Assembly: GCF_000014065.1 (NCBI RefSeq) | Contig: NC_008044.1 | Coordinates: 2,317,501 to 2,381,500 of the forward strand | Source: Ruegeria sp. TM1040 | Lineage (GTDB): Bacteria > Pseudomonadota > Alphaproteobacteria > Rhodobacterales > Rhodobacteraceae | Reading direction: 5' to 3' | DNA length: 64,000 nucleotides | Shown: positions 54,211-63,625 of the stretch, piece by piece | Layout of the letters: the number at the start of each line of letters is the position of its first letter | Position numbering within the stretch: the first letter of the stretch is position 1 | Notes under the pieces: generated by a model | Told to the model about the DNA's origin: nothing | What the model saw: the letters and a program-made list of their open reading frames with translations, nothing else | Databases searched by the model: none | Position numbers and translations under genes: made by a program

Positions 54211-54465
54211 GGGATTGCTCCGTCATTAGGGGAAAGAGTTTGGCCGCTGTGATAGCGCGTGCGCGACGCAGGAGCAATCGCTGCAATGCGCAGGCTTTGG
54301 GGCCGCCTCTGCCTGCAACATGACCGCAGCCCGACCAGCGCAAAAAATTGCGGCCGTGGGGTGGACCATATTCTTACCACATTTATCTTTAATCTTACGA
54401 TCAAGCAGTCCGCAGCGGCGCGCGTCAGGGCTGCGCCACTCAGAAAGAGACAACAGGAGACCATT

Positions 54466-54681
54466 ATGATCGTGGCAGCACTCATACTCGGGGTCATTGG
54501 CGGCAGCGTCAGCGCCGTGAGCGCCGGAGTGTTTTTCGGGGCAAGCCTTTTGCTCTGCAGCGCGGTCTACGTTGGCTCTGGACTTCTCGTAAGCGTCATG
54601 ACCCTCTTTGTGGGCGTGATCCTGCAGTCTCGCCGCCAGAGCGACACCCCCTCCGAAGAGCGCGCGGTCGCACACGCCTGA
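54466..54681 (+). CDS. Small 71-residue membrane protein (first of a similar pair)
   Basis: ATG 54466 follows ACAGGAGACCATT, a good ribosome-binding site. The peptide has two hydrophobic helices (about 2-22 and 28-52, LILGVIGGSVSAVSAG and VYVGSGLLVSVMTLFVGVIL) and a short charged tail (QSRRQSDTPSEER). I do not recognise a family. A second 71-residue protein of the same architecture is 300 bases downstream. It may be a stress or envelope-associated small protein, which is speculation. Confidence 0.6.
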   Translation: MIVAALILGVIGGSVSAVSAGVFFGASLLLCSAVYVGSGLLVSVMTLFVGVILQSRRQSDTPSEERAVAHA

Positions 54682-54980
54682 CCCCTCTTATAACCAGACC
54701 CAAGGCGGCGATCGGGCCACTGCGAGCCTTTCTTTGCGCGCTTTCCTTCATGAAGGGACTCTCCGGCCGGTTCCGGCCTCACCCCAACGCTGTCCCAGAT
54801 GGTCTGCCCCTATACGCCAGTCAGCACAGGGAGGGCGCAGGGCCCGCTTATTAACCTTTCCTAAATACTCCTCTGCTGAAATAAACCACGTTTCTTTGGC
54901 AGCGCGGACGGGAGAGAGCCGGCAAACGCACCGCCCGCTCTTTCAAATGCGACGACATGACAGACGGAGGAGAGTGCATC

Positions 54981-55196
54981 ATGGCATTGGCTGGACTGCT
55001 GCTCGGCATGATCGCCGGACTGACGTGCGCAGCGATTGGCTTTTTTGCACTCGATCTGTCCTTCTGGATCTGCTTGCTGCTGTACTCTTTCGTGGGGGCC
55101 CTCAGCACATTGAGCATCACGGTGCTCACGCATCTCTTGCGGAGCCGGACACCCTATTGGCAATCCCCGCCATCACAAGAGACTGCGACCAGCTGA
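54981..55196 (+). CDS. Small 71-residue membrane protein (second of the pair)
   Basis: ATG 54981 follows GGAGGAGAG. The protein has two hydrophobic helices (about 2-22 and 25-50) ending in LLRSRTP and a short polar tail, the same length and plan as the protein at 54466-54681. LLLGMIAGL aligns with LILGVIGGS, and VLTHLLRSR with FVGVILQSR. The 299-bp gap between the two holds a 12-bp palindrome CCTTCATGAAGG (about 54747-54758) and no other gene. The pair may be diverged duplicates. Confidence 0.55.
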   Translation: MALAGLLLGMIAGLTCAAIGFFALDLSFWICLLLYSFVGALSTLSITVLTHLLRSRTPYWQSPPSQETATS

Positions 55197-55349
55197 TGCC
55201 CCAAGAGCAGCCAGTGTGGCGTGCAGCTTGATCGCATTGAAGGATGCGGTTTACTCGGTTTCGCGCGCATGACGCACCACACGGCATAGCCTCCCAGAGC
55301 GTATGCTAACCGTTGCCTTCCCCTGCCAAATCTGCGCATCAATCCCTGG

Positions 55350-55952
55350 ATGAGACATGCGTACCCGTATCTTGCGCCCGGTATGACCGTGGGCCTTCTG
55401 GGAGGATCCTTCGATCCGCCACACGAAGGCCATGTGCAGATCTCGCGCGCCGCGCTCAAACGCTTCGACCTTGATCAGCTCTGGTGGCTGGTGACACCCG
55501 GCAATCCGCTAAAGGAAAACCCGCCTGCCTCCATGACCCGCCGTATCAAGGCCGCGCGCGAGATCATGGATCATCCGCGCGTGCGCATCAGTGACATCGA
55601 GGCGCGGCTCAACACCCGATACACCGCGCAAACCCTGCGCGAGCTGCGCAAACTCTATCCACAGGTCCGGTTTGTCTGGCTGATGGGGGCGGACAACCTT
55701 GCACATTTTCACCGCTGGAAGAACTGGCGCGGCATCATGGAAAGCGTTCCCGTAGGCGTCCTCGCCCGCCCCGGCGACCGGATCTCGGCCCGGCTCTCGC
55801 GCGCGGCGCGCATCTACAGCCAGCACCGCATTCCCGCCGGGCAAAGTCACCTCCTGGCGCGCGCGTCCTCCCCGGCCTGGTGCTTCTTGAACGTGCCGAT
55901 GACAAAGGCCTCTTCGACCGAAATTCGCAAGCGCGGAGCGTGGACAGGCTAG
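55350..55952 (+). CDS. nadD: Nicotinate-nucleotide adenylyltransferase NadD
   Basis: A 200-residue nucleotidyltransferase making deamido-NAD from nicotinate mononucleotide and [17 protein letters not shown] (HxGH motif, near 15-28), [27 protein letters not shown] and SSTEIRKRG are diagnostic. ATG 55350 is used because related proteins have a short N-terminal stretch before MTVGLLGG, but Met12 is possible and neither start has a strong ribosome-binding site. It precedes dacB by 97 bp. Confidence 0.94.
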   Translation: MRHAYPYLAPGMTVGLLGGSFDPPHEGHVQISRAALKRFDLDQLWWLVTPGNPLKENPPASMTRRIKAAREIMDHPRVRISDIEARLNTRYTAQTLRELRKLYPQVRFVWLMGADNLAHFHRWKNWRGIMESVPVGVLARPGDRISARLSRAARIYSQHRIPAGQSHLLARASSPAWCFLNVPMTKASSTEIRKRGAWTG

Positions 55953-56049
55953 AGCTGCGCCGTCGAAGCGACACGTCACATAAACTTCTTGCTGGCAAAC
56001 CATCAAAGCATTTGCGCTCTGTTCGGGAATTTGCTCCAAAATACTCAAT

Positions 56050-57534
56050 ATGATTTCACGTCGTCACTTTCTCAGCACCGCCCTCGCGGGGCTTGCCGCG
56101 GCCCCCGCGCTGGCCAATGCCCCCGGCTACACCCCTCGCCCCAAGGCCCGCGGGCTCAGCCCCTATACCCCCGGCGCAGATGGTCTCGACGCGATCCTGC
56201 GTGGCGCGGGGCTCTCAGGGCAGAGCACCTGCGTAGTCGCCAACGCGCGCACCGGTCAGGTCCTCGAAAGTGTGGAGGGCGACGCGCTTTTACCCCCTGC
56301 CAGCGTGGCAAAAGTTCTCACGGCGCTTTACGCGCTCGACTCGCTTGGTGCTGGCTACCGGTTTCGAACCCGCCTGGTGGCCACTGGCCCGCTCAAGAAC
56401 GGGATCATTCAGGGCGATCTTGTGCTGGTTGGCGGCGCCGATCCAACGCTCGACACGGATGGGCTTGCCAATCTCGCCGGCCAAATGAAGACGGCGGGCG
56501 TGCGGGGCGTCACTGGCCGCCTGCTGATCTGGGAGGATATGCTTCCCTATATCCGGTCGATCGACCCGGACCAGCCCGATCATATCGGCTACAGCCCTTC
56601 TGTGAGTGGCATCGCGCTGAACTTCAACCGGGTTCATTTTGAATGGAAGCGCGCGGGCAACAACTGGGCCATCACGATGGATGCCCGCACACAAAAGTAC
56701 CGCCCCGACGTCTATACCTCGAAAATGGCCGTCGCGCGGCGCGATCTGCCAGTCTACAGCTATGAGAACAAGGCGGGCATCGATCATTGGACCGTCGCCA
56801 GCGGCGCCCTCGGCAATGGGGGCGCGCGGTGGTTGCCGGTGCGCAATCCCGCGCTCTATGCCGGGGATGTGTTCCAGACCCTCGCTCGTGCCAACGGGAT
56901 CGCCTTGCCGAGCCCAAAGACCACCGCGACCCTGCCCGGCGGCACCGTGGTCGCCCAGATCCAGAGCGCGCCGCTGCCGGACCTGCTGCGCGCCATGCTC
57001 AAATACTCCAACAACCTGATGGCCGAAATGATCGGCATGACGGCCTCCCTGCAGCGCGGCGCCCGCCCCTCAAGCCTCAAGTCCTCGGGGCAGAGAATGA
57101 GCGACTGGGCGCGCAGCGCCCTCGGCATGCAGCACTGCAAGATGGTGGACCACTCGGGCCTTGGCGAAGAATCCCGTCTCAGCGCCAATGACATGGTGCG
57201 CGCGCTGCTTGCGTCACGCCGCACCGGTGCGCTGAAACCACTGCTCAAGCCCTACTATTTCAACGATGCCAAGGGCCGCCCGATCAAAACCCACCCTGTG
57301 AAGATCGCGGCCAAAACCGGCACGCTCAATTTTGTCTCGGGGCTTGGCGGATTTATCAACACGCCCGATGGCGGCGAGCTTGTCTTTGCAATCTTCAGCG
57401 CCGACCAGCGCGCCCGCGCCAAGATCAGCCGTGCCGAACGTGAACGCCCGCGCGGAGGGCGCAGCTGGAACACACGCGCAAAGAAGCTACAGCAAAACCT
57501 GCTGGACCGGTGGGGACAGGTCTACGGCTCCTGA
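56050..57534 (+). CDS. dacB: D-alanyl-D-alanine carboxypeptidase/endopeptidase (PBP4, DacB family)
   Basis: A 494-residue peptidase S13 protein acting on periplasmic peptidoglycan. MISRRHFLSTALAGLAAAPALA is a signal with a twin-arginine look (RRHFLS). The catalytic set is S85-x-x-K88 (PASVAK), SNN (KYSNNLMAEM) and KTG (AKTGTLN). The large insert between the first two motifs is typical of PBP4. Terminator and repeat follow. It may help cell-wall remodelling at division. Confidence 0.93.
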   Translation: MISRRHFLSTALAGLAAAPALANAPGYTPRPKARGLSPYTPGADGLDAILRGAGLSGQSTCVVANARTGQVLESVEGDALLPPASVAKVLTALYALDSLGAGYRFRTRLVATGPLKNGIIQGDLVLVGGADPTLDTDGLANLAGQMKTAGVRGVTGRLLIWEDMLPYIRSIDPDQPDHIGYSPSVSGIALNFNRVHFEWKRAGNNWAITMDARTQKYRPDVYTSKMAVARRDLPVYSYENKAGIDHWTVASGALGNGGARWLPVRNPALYAGDVFQTLARANGIALPSPKTTATLPGGTVVAQIQSAPLPDLLRAMLKYSNNLMAEMIGMTASLQRGARPSSLKSSGQRMSDWARSALGMQHCKMVDHSGLGEESRLSANDMVRALLASRRTGALKPLLKPYYFNDAKGRPIKTHPVKIAAKTGTLNFVSGLGGFINTPDGGELVFAIFSADQRARAKISRAERERPRGGRSWNTRAKKLQQNLLDRWGQVYGS

Positions 57535-57583
57535 ACCCCAGCCGCCGGCACGTCACCCTGTTCTAAACCAAGCCGGAACAAAA

Positions 57584-57603
57584 AGGGCGCCATCCCGCGC
57601 CCT
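57584..57603 (+). terminator. Stem-loop terminator after dacB
   Basis: A 7-bp stem AGGGCGC-catccc-GCGCCCT is preceded by an A-run (AAAA) and followed by GTTCTG, a partly T-rich tail. It lies between convergent dacB and the terB-like gene. Confidence 0.65.
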
Positions 57604-57613
57604 GTTCTGCTCA

Positions 57614-57662
57614 TTCTTCTAACCGCAAATATCCCGGAGCGCGAGGCAGAGCCTCGCATCCC
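57614..57662. repeat. 49-bp intergenic repeat, copy 2
   Basis: This segment matches 657-705 at 45 of 49 positions. The inner hairpin is GCGAGGC-AGA-GCCTCGC. As in copy 1, it lies 3' of a stem-loop terminator and between convergent genes, in the same orientation relative to the plus-strand gene. Confidence 0.75.
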
Positions 57663-57679
57663 GTCTCCGATCGCGCGGC

Positions 57680-58102
57680 TCAGACCATGTGGCGCGCACG
57701 CGCCCCGCGCTCGATCGCGGCCGCATGCAGGCGGTCCACGTTGATCTCGTAGCGGATTTCTTCCAAAAGCCGCAGCTCGCCCTCGTTGAGTTTGCCATCT
57801 GCCGCCGCCACATCGCAGGCCAGCGCATAGCAGGTTTCATTCAGACGCTCCGGCAGGATCTCACGGACCAGCCCAAACAGCGCATCCAGCCCATCTTCCT
57901 GCTCAAAGAGGTCAAACACGGTGCGTGAGACAGCAGCAATCCGGTCCGCGTCATACTCGGCAAAGATCGGCAGCATGTTGATCGCATTCTGGATCTTCAC
58001 CAGCTCGGCGGTGCGAATGTCCTCGTCCGAGGCCGACACCGCAACCATTACCGCCACAAGGCAGTCCTGTGGGGTCAGCAGCTGGATCGTTTCTTCTGTC
58101 AT
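57680..58102 (-). CDS. TerB-like tellurite resistance domain protein
   Basis: A 140-residue soluble helical protein of the TerB family. Paired acidic helices are visible: AVMVAVSASDEDIRTAELVKIQNAI and CYALACDVAAADGKLNEGELRLLEEI, each with the conserved D/E positions. TerB domains are thought to bind metal ions, and most single-domain members have no proven link to tellurite. The ATG follows AAAGGACGCCCAAG. It is monocistronic. Confidence 0.87.
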   Translation of the reverse strand: MTEETIQLLTPQDCLVAVMVAVSASDEDIRTAELVKIQNAINMLPIFAEYDADRIAAVSRTVFDLFEQEDGLDALFGLVREILPERLNETCYALACDVAAADGKLNEGELRLLEEIRYEINVDRLHAAAIERGARARHMV

Positions 58103-58320
58103 CTTGGGCGTCCTTTGTGCCGAAGTCCTTGCGTTGTCGCGCCCTTAGGATAAGCCCGCCCTGCCGCGCATACAACAAGAGCCCTTGCGAAAAGTGGTTT
58201 TCCGCCCACGCTTCACGGCTGGCGCTTGTTGACTCATGCTGCACAGGCACAATAGAGAAACGCGTCAGTGTGCGTGGTGCCACTGATCATCCCTGAAAAA
58301 GACGCTGACTGGAGTACATC

Positions 58321-59964
58321 ATGTCTGTTCTGCGCGAAGAAGCTCTGAAGAGCAAAGCCTGGCCGTTTGAAGAAGCACGCCGCATTCTCAAACGTTACGC
58401 CAAGGGCGCGCCGGAAAAGGGCTATGTGCTCTTTGAAACAGGCTATGGGCCCTCCGGCCTGCCCCATATCGGCACCTTTGGCGAGGTGGCCCGCACCACC
58501 ATGATCAAAACCGCTTTCGAGGTGATCTCCGACATTCCGACCAAGCTGATCTGCTTTTCCGATGACCTTGACGGGATGCGCAAGATCCCCGGCAACGTGC
58601 CCAACGCCGAGAGCCTCACCGAGCATCTGCAAAAGCCGCTCACCTCGGTGCCGGACCCGTTTGGGACGCATGAGAGCTTTGGCCACCATAACAACGCAAT
58701 GCTCCGCCGCTTCCTCGACACCTTCGGCTTTGAGTATGAGTTCTACTCCGCCACCGAGTTCTACGGCTCCGGCCAGTTCGACGAAGTGCTGAAGCGCGCG
58801 GTCGACAAATACGATGACATCATGGCGATCATGCTGAAGTCCCTGCGTGAAGAGCGCCGCCAGACCTATTCGATCTTCCTGCCGATCCACCCCGAGACCG
58901 GCCGCGTCCTTTATGTGCCGATGAAAAAGGTCTGCGCCGAGACCTATACCATCACCTTTGACGATGAAGACGGTCGCGAGTGGACCCTGCCGGTGACCGG
59001 CGGCAATGTGAAACTGCAGTGGAAGCCTGACTTTGGCGCCCGCTGGGCCGCGCTTGGCGTCGACTTCGAGATGTACGGCAAGGACCACTCCACCAATACA
59101 CCGATTTATGACGGCATCTGCCGGGTGCTGGGCCAGCGCGCGCCGGAGCATTTCACCTATGAATTGTTCCTCGATGAAAACGGCCAGAAGATCTCCAAGA
59201 CCTCCGGCAATGGCGTCTCCATCGACGAATGGCTGACCTACGCTTCGACCGAAAGCCTTGCGTATTTCATGTATCAAAAGCCCAAGACCGCCAAGCGGAT
59301 GCATTTTGACGTGATCCCCAAGGCAGTGGATGAATATCACCAGCAATTGCGGGCCTATCACGGTCAGGACCTGAAGGCGCAGCTCAGCAACCCGGTCTGG
59401 CACATCCACGGCGGCAACGTCCCGCAGTCGGATATGGTGGTGCCGTTCTCGATGCTCTTGAACATCGCCAGCGTCTCCAACGCCGAAGACAAGGAAACCC
59501 TCTGGGGCTTCATCAACAAATACGCGCCCGACGCCACTGCCGAGACCCACCCCGGCATGGATCAGGCCGCAGGCCATGCAGTGCGCTATTTCAACGACTT
59601 TGTGAAACCCGCAAAAACCTACCGCCTGCCCACCGATCAGGAGCGCGCTGCGCTCACGGATCTGGCCGATGCGCTGCGCTCTTCCGAGGCGGCACTGGCC
59701 GCGATCGCCAAGAAAAACGAACTGGTCGGCAATGATGATCCGCTGCCCGAGGCCAACTTTGCCGACGAAGAGTTCCTGCAGTCGGTGGTCTTTGCGATTG
59801 GCAAGATCCACGGGTTCGAGCCCCTTCGTGCCTGGTTCTCTGCGATCTACGAGGTGCTTCTGGGTGCAAGCCAGGGACCACGTTTTGGCGGCTTCATCGC
59901 GCTCTATGGCGTCGAGGACACCATCACGCTGATCGAAAGCGCCTTGGCGGGCGATCTGGTCTGA
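58321..59964 (+). CDS. lysS: Lysyl-tRNA synthetase, class I
   Basis: A 547-residue class I LysRS, the form found in archaea and many alphaproteobacteria. HIGH appears as PHIGTFGEV near residue 45, and KMSKS as KISKTSG near 288. The anticodon-binding helical cage follows, ending in FGGFIALYG. The ATG follows GACTGGAGTACATC. It charges tRNA-Lys in the cytoplasm. No class II lysS is in the window. Confidence 0.95.
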   Translation: MSVLREEALKSKAWPFEEARRILKRYAKGAPEKGYVLFETGYGPSGLPHIGTFGEVARTTMIKTAFEVISDIPTKLICFSDDLDGMRKIPGNVPNAESLTEHLQKPLTSVPDPFGTHESFGHHNNAMLRRFLDTFGFEYEFYSATEFYGSGQFDEVLKRAVDKYDDIMAIMLKSLREERRQTYSIFLPIHPETGRVLYVPMKKVCAETYTITFDDEDGREWTLPVTGGNVKLQWKPDFGARWAALGVDFEMYGKDHSTNTPIYDGICRVLGQRAPEHFTYELFLDENGQKISKTSGNGVSIDEWLTYASTESLAYFMYQKPKTAKRMHFDVIPKAVDEYHQQLRAYHGQDLKAQLSNPVWHIHGGNVPQSDMVVPFSMLLNIASVSNAEDKETLWGFINKYAPDATAETHPGMDQAAGHAVRYFNDFVKPAKTYRLPTDQERAALTDLADALRSSEAALAAIAKKNELVGNDDPLPEANFADEEFLQSVVFAIGKIHGFEPLRAWFSAIYEVLLGASQGPRFGGFIALYGVEDTITLIESALAGDLV

Positions 59965-59990
59965 GACCTACAAACACCAATAATCATACA

Positions 59991-60018
59991 ACGGGCGTCC
60001 CAAGTGGGCGCCCGTTTT
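59991..60018 (+). terminator. Rho-independent terminator after lysS
   Basis: ACGGGCG ... CGCCCGT forms a 7-bp stem with an inner complementary CCCA/TGGG, followed by TTTTCC. It starts 27 bases after the lysS stop. Confidence 0.8.
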
Positions 60019-60215
60019 CCGTTGGCCGTTTTCCGTTAATCCATCACATCAGCTGCGGAGCTGCCTGCAGGCAGGTTCAGATCGAAAGGCCTGACAAACG
60101 TCTCGCCGCACGCGATCCCTGCTGCGCTTGCCTCCACACCCTCCCCGTTTTTTGACCGAATACGCCGACACGCTATCTCATCTCGTATCGGGTGTTGGTA
60201 CGGAGGAGTTTTGTG

Positions 60216-60629
60216 ATGCGGATGATGGTGACATTTGGCCTTGTGGCCGCGCTGGCGGTGGCGACGCTTGGCACGCCGGCCAAGGCGCAAAAGGAGCCGA
60301 TCACCGGCGTCATTGGAGCCCAGATCGAGGCCTTCCAAGCCAATGATATGGGGACCGCCTTTGGGTTTGCCTCGCCCAATATTCGCGCGCTGTTTGGCAC
60401 GCCGGAACGGTTCGCCACCATGGTCGAACAGGGCTATCCGATGGTCTGGCGTCCGGCAGATGTGCGCTACCTCGAACTGCGCGAGGTGGCCGGAAATCTC
60501 TGGCAACGCGTCATGGTGACCGATGCCGATGGCGATATCCACATGCTCGACTATCAGATGATTGAGACTGAAGCAGGTTGGAAAATCAACGCTGTACAGC
60601 TGATCAAGGCCCCGGGCGCCAACGTCTGA
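60216..60629 (+). CDS. DUF4864 domain exported protein
   Basis: A 137-residue protein. The signal peptide MRMMVTFGLVAALAVATLGTPAKA is likely cut after residue 24. The mature part matches DUF4864: VIGAQIEAFQANDMGTAFGFASPNIRALFG, PMVWRPADVRYLELRE and IETEAGWKINAVQLIK. I chose ATG 60216 after CGGAGGAGTT. The function of the family is unknown; the NTF2-like look suggests a small-ligand pocket in the periplasm. It is monocistronic. Confidence 0.85.
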   Translation: MRMMVTFGLVAALAVATLGTPAKAQKEPITGVIGAQIEAFQANDMGTAFGFASPNIRALFGTPERFATMVEQGYPMVWRPADVRYLELREVAGNLWQRVMVTDADGDIHMLDYQMIETEAGWKINAVQLIKAPGANV

Positions 60630-60706
60630 AACGGCCAAGACCCCGCCGGGTGTTGCGCGGGCTGCGTACGCCCTCCTGAGCGGGATTTAAGACCGGACTG
60701 CTAGAA

Positions 60707-60742
60707 CCTTTCCTCACTCCCGACGTGGTGGAACAGGAAAGG
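60707..60742 (+). promoter_or_regulatory. Hairpin that pairs with the ribosome-binding site of the beta-helix gene
   Basis: CCTTTCCT (60707-60714) is the exact complement of AGGAAAGG (60735-60742), with a 20-nt loop. AGGAAAGG is also the Shine-Dalgarno sequence, 8 bases before ATG 60751. The hairpin could keep translation low until opened. This is a structural prediction only. Confidence 0.5.
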
Positions 60743-60750
60743 GTCTACAT

Positions 60751-63036
60751 ATGAACAAGGCAATCACCGACGGTCTGCAACTGATGCCGCCCGCGTTTTC
60801 TCAGGGCCTTGGCGTCTGGTCCAGCGGCGATGGCACGCCCGGCTCTGACACTTATGACGGCGCCGCCAATGCGGCACTTGTGGCGGGGGATGCTGATTTT
60901 GGCGGCTGCCTTGAGCTGCAGAAAACCGACAGCACCCAGCGCCTGCGCTACATGGGCGAGACCCCGATCCTGCCGGGCTGCTATCTGCGCGTGACCGCCC
61001 GCGTCAAAGCCATGAGCGGTGCCCTTCCGACAGTGCGCATTGCAGGCTGGGCCGGTGCGGCGAACAACAGCCATGTCTCCGGCGTCATCGAGAGCGGGCC
61101 GGGCACCACCCTCAGCGCCTATGGCGAGGTGGTCGAGGTGCAGGCCATCGTCGGCACCGGCAGCCGATCCGGCGTTGATATGCCCTGGGGGCTGGACGCC
61201 GCCTATGGCCATCTCGGGCTGAACCTCACCGGCGCCAATGGTGGTGTGATCCGGGTGGACGACTTCGTGATCGAGGACATCACCAGCGTCTTTTTGCGCG
61301 ATATGCTGAGCGTCGTTGATGTGACTGATTTTGGCGCCGTGGGCGATGGAGCCGCCGACTGCCACGCGGCATTTGAGGCCGCGGATGATGCCGCCAATGG
61401 TCGGCGCATTCTGGTGCCCGATGGCGAATTTCGGATCAACAGCACGCTCTCGCTCAACCATGATGTGATCTTTGAGGGCACGCTGTCGATGCCTGATAAC
61501 GCCATGCTTTTGTTGACCAAAAGCTATGACTATCCGACCTATGCGGCGGCGTTTGGCGATGAGGAGCTGGCCTTCAAGAAGGCGTTTCAGGCGCTGTTGA
61601 ACAGTGTCGATCACGAAAGCCTCGATCTCGGCGGGCGCAGCATCGCGCTCAGTGGTCCGATCGACATGCAGGCGGCGGTGCCAAATCGCACCAGCTACGC
61701 CACCCGCCGCTATATCCGCAACGGCCAGTTTGCGGCGCAAGCGGGGGCGGCGTGGGATCACAACGTGATCACCGCACAGGCGACCTATAGCGCCTCTGAC
61801 AAGAAAACGCTGACCAATGTGGCCAATATTTCCGCCATCCCCGTGGGGGCGCTGGTCGAGGGCGCGGGCGTGGGCCGCGAGGTTTACGTGACGGCCAAAA
61901 ACTTAGGTGCAAGCCGCCTGACCCTGAGCCAGCCTTTGTATGACGCCGAAGGCACGCAGAACTTCACCTTCACCGCGTTCAAATACATGCTGGATTTTTC
62001 CGGATTCTCCTCACTCAAGAAATTCGGCATCTCTGGCGTGGAGTTTCAATGCAATGGCGTCGCCAGCGCGCTACGGCTGTCGCCTGCGGGCACCGTGTTT
62101 GCCCTGCACGACTGTTTCTTCACCCGTCCCAGCGCGCGCGGGATCACCTCGATTGGCAGCGGCTGTCAGGGTATGCTGGTCGACAACTGCCAGTTCCTGT
62201 CGGACGAGGATGCAGCGGATGTGGCGGATCGCGAGACCATCGCGCTCAATGTGAACTCCAACGATGTGAAGCTGCGCCACAACCGCGCCACGCGGTTCCT
62301 GCATTGGGCGGTGATGGCCGGATCGAACCACACGGTGACCGGCAACCATTTCTTTCAGGGTGACAGCGTGGCGGGTGGCATCCGCACGGCGGGCATCGTG
62401 GTTACAGACACCTATGCCTCGCATACGATTTCGGAAAACTACATCGACAACTGCTTTATCGAGTGGACCAACGAATATGACGCAAACCCCGATTTCAATG
62501 GCGGGTTCTCCTTTGCGGCCATGTCGATCACCGACAATGTCTTCCTCAGCGGCGATGTAGCGAGCTGGTTCAGCTACATCGTGATAAAGCCATATGGCAG
62601 CGGGCATTTCCTCAACGGGGTGTCCGTGACCGGCAACAAGTTCCGCTCGATCAACGGCACCATCGACCGCGCCGAACGAGTCGATACGAGCTTTGCCGAC
62701 CTTGATTTCAGCCGCGCCAAGGACGTCTTCTTTGACGCCAACAGTTTCCACAACGTCACCACCCAGAGCCGAAACCCCCTGAGGGTGGAATTCGACCAGA
62801 ACACCGCCGCAAGCACCTGGACCATCGCGACGGGCGGCGCGCTGCCGTTTGACGGCCACAGCCGCGCCGTGGATGCGGTGATCGTGGAAGGCTCGCTTCG
62901 AAACAGCGGCGGCTCGGTGGTCTATCCCGGCCACTACGTGCGCACGCAGGAAGGCGGCAGCAACAACAAGATCGATCTCGTCTGGGAACAGGCCGTGCGC
63001 GGCACCGTGCGCACGTTGATCCGGATCGACCGCTAG
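60751..63036 (+). CDS. Right-handed parallel beta-helix protein (pectate lyase/GH28-like)
   Basis: A 761-residue protein. Residues about 1-180 form a beta-rich N-terminal module. At about 188 the pectate-lyase-superfamily signature VTDFGAVGDGAADCHAAFEAA begins the beta-helix, which continues with repeated short strands such as LVDNCQFLSD, KLRHNRATRFLH, HTVTGNHFFQG and TISENYIDN. No signal peptide is seen, although such proteins usually act outside the cell, so export may use a non-classical route or the protein may be tailspike-like. Catalytic residues cannot be assigned with confidence. It ends tail-to-tail with the next gene. Confidence 0.8.
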   Translation: MNKAITDGLQLMPPAFSQGLGVWSSGDGTPGSDTYDGAANAALVAGDADFGGCLELQKTDSTQRLRYMGETPILPGCYLRVTARVKAMSGALPTVRIAGWAGAANNSHVSGVIESGPGTTLSAYGEVVEVQAIVGTGSRSGVDMPWGLDAAYGHLGLNLTGANGGVIRVDDFVIEDITSVFLRDMLSVVDVTDFGAVGDGAADCHAAFEAADDAANGRRILVPDGEFRINSTLSLNHDVIFEGTLSMPDNAMLLLTKSYDYPTYAAAFGDEELAFKKAFQALLNSVDHESLDLGGRSIALSGPIDMQAAVPNRTSYATRRYIRNGQFAAQAGAAWDHNVITAQATYSASDKKTLTNVANISAIPVGALVEGAGVGREVYVTAKNLGASRLTLSQPLYDAEGTQNFTFTAFKYMLDFSGFSSLKKFGISGVEFQCNGVASALRLSPAGTVFALHDCFFTRPSARGITSIGSGCQGMLVDNCQFLSDEDAADVADRETIALNVNSNDVKLRHNRATRFLHWAVMAGSNHTVTGNHFFQGDSVAGGIRTAGIVVTDTYASHTISENYIDNCFIEWTNEYDANPDFNGGFSFAAMSITDNVFLSGDVASWFSYIVIKPYGSGHFLNGVSVTGNKFRSINGTIDRAERVDTSFADLDFSRAKDVFFDANSFHNVTTQSRNPLRVEFDQNTAASTWTIATGGALPFDGHSRAVDAVIVEGSLRNSGGSVVYPGHYVRTQEGGSNNKIDLVWEQAVRGTVRTLIRIDR

Positions 63037-63548
63037 GGCACGAGGCCCAGATCCGCCGGCGTGAGTTGATAGGCCTTGCCAAAGCCGCCGTTCAAAAACG
63101 CCTCCCGGATCTGGAAACGCACAAAATGAAAATCGGCAAATCCAATGTAGAGCTTTGCCTTGGGGTGGCGGCGCAGATAATGCGTGGCCATCTCCTCATG
63201 CGCGGGGCAACCATTGGGCAGGATCTCGGCCGTCCCATTGAGTGTCAGGCGCGGATGGGTCAGCGGATCGCCCTTCTCGCCCGGCTCTCCCACAAGGAGA
63301 GAGACCTGCGGGCGGACCGCCATCGCCTGAGCGTGCTGCGCCAGTGTCGAGACGAGCGAAATCGGCCCACCCGACGCATCGAGCGCAAAGGCGACGCGGC
63401 TCTGGACCGGGTGGCCCTCATCACTGAGCGTTGCGAGCGCGGCAAAATCTGCCTCTGCGATCAGGCTCTGGGCCAGCGTGCGCGCCTCATCATCGGTGGG
63501 GCGGATTGGAGAGGTCGGTTTTTCGGAGGGTGGGGTATCTTGTGGCAT
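63033..63548 (-). CDS. HugZ-like pyridoxamine 5'-phosphate oxidase-fold protein
   Basis: A 171-residue split-barrel protein. AEADFAALATLSDEGHPVQSRVAFALD, STLAQHAQAMAVRPQVSLLVGEPG and HPRLTLNGTAEIL match the HugZ/haem-utilisation N-terminal domain, while FADFHFVRFQIREAFLNGGFGKAYQLTPADL is the family's C-terminal block. Members bind haem or FMN. It lacks the extra C-terminal domain of full-length HugZ. ATG 63548 gives MPQDTPPSEKP. Its stop overlaps the beta-helix gene's stop by 4 bp. Confidence 0.82.
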   Translation of the reverse strand: MPQDTPPSEKPTSPIRPTDDEARTLAQSLIAEADFAALATLSDEGHPVQSRVAFALDASGGPISLVSTLAQHAQAMAVRPQVSLLVGEPGEKGDPLTHPRLTLNGTAEILPNGCPAHEEMATHYLRRHPKAKLYIGFADFHFVRFQIREAFLNGGFGKAYQLTPADLGLVP

Positions 63549-63625
63549 GCTCGCACGTTTCCGATCTGTAAATGTGTCCGGGCGGGCGGATCGAAATCCG
63601 GCTGGCGAGGCGGTAGGTCTGCTGT

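Noticed and set aside
60751-63036. Prophage tailspike as part of a phage region
   Set aside because: No other phage genes flank it; neighbours are ordinary chromosomal genes, so only the fold resemblance remains.
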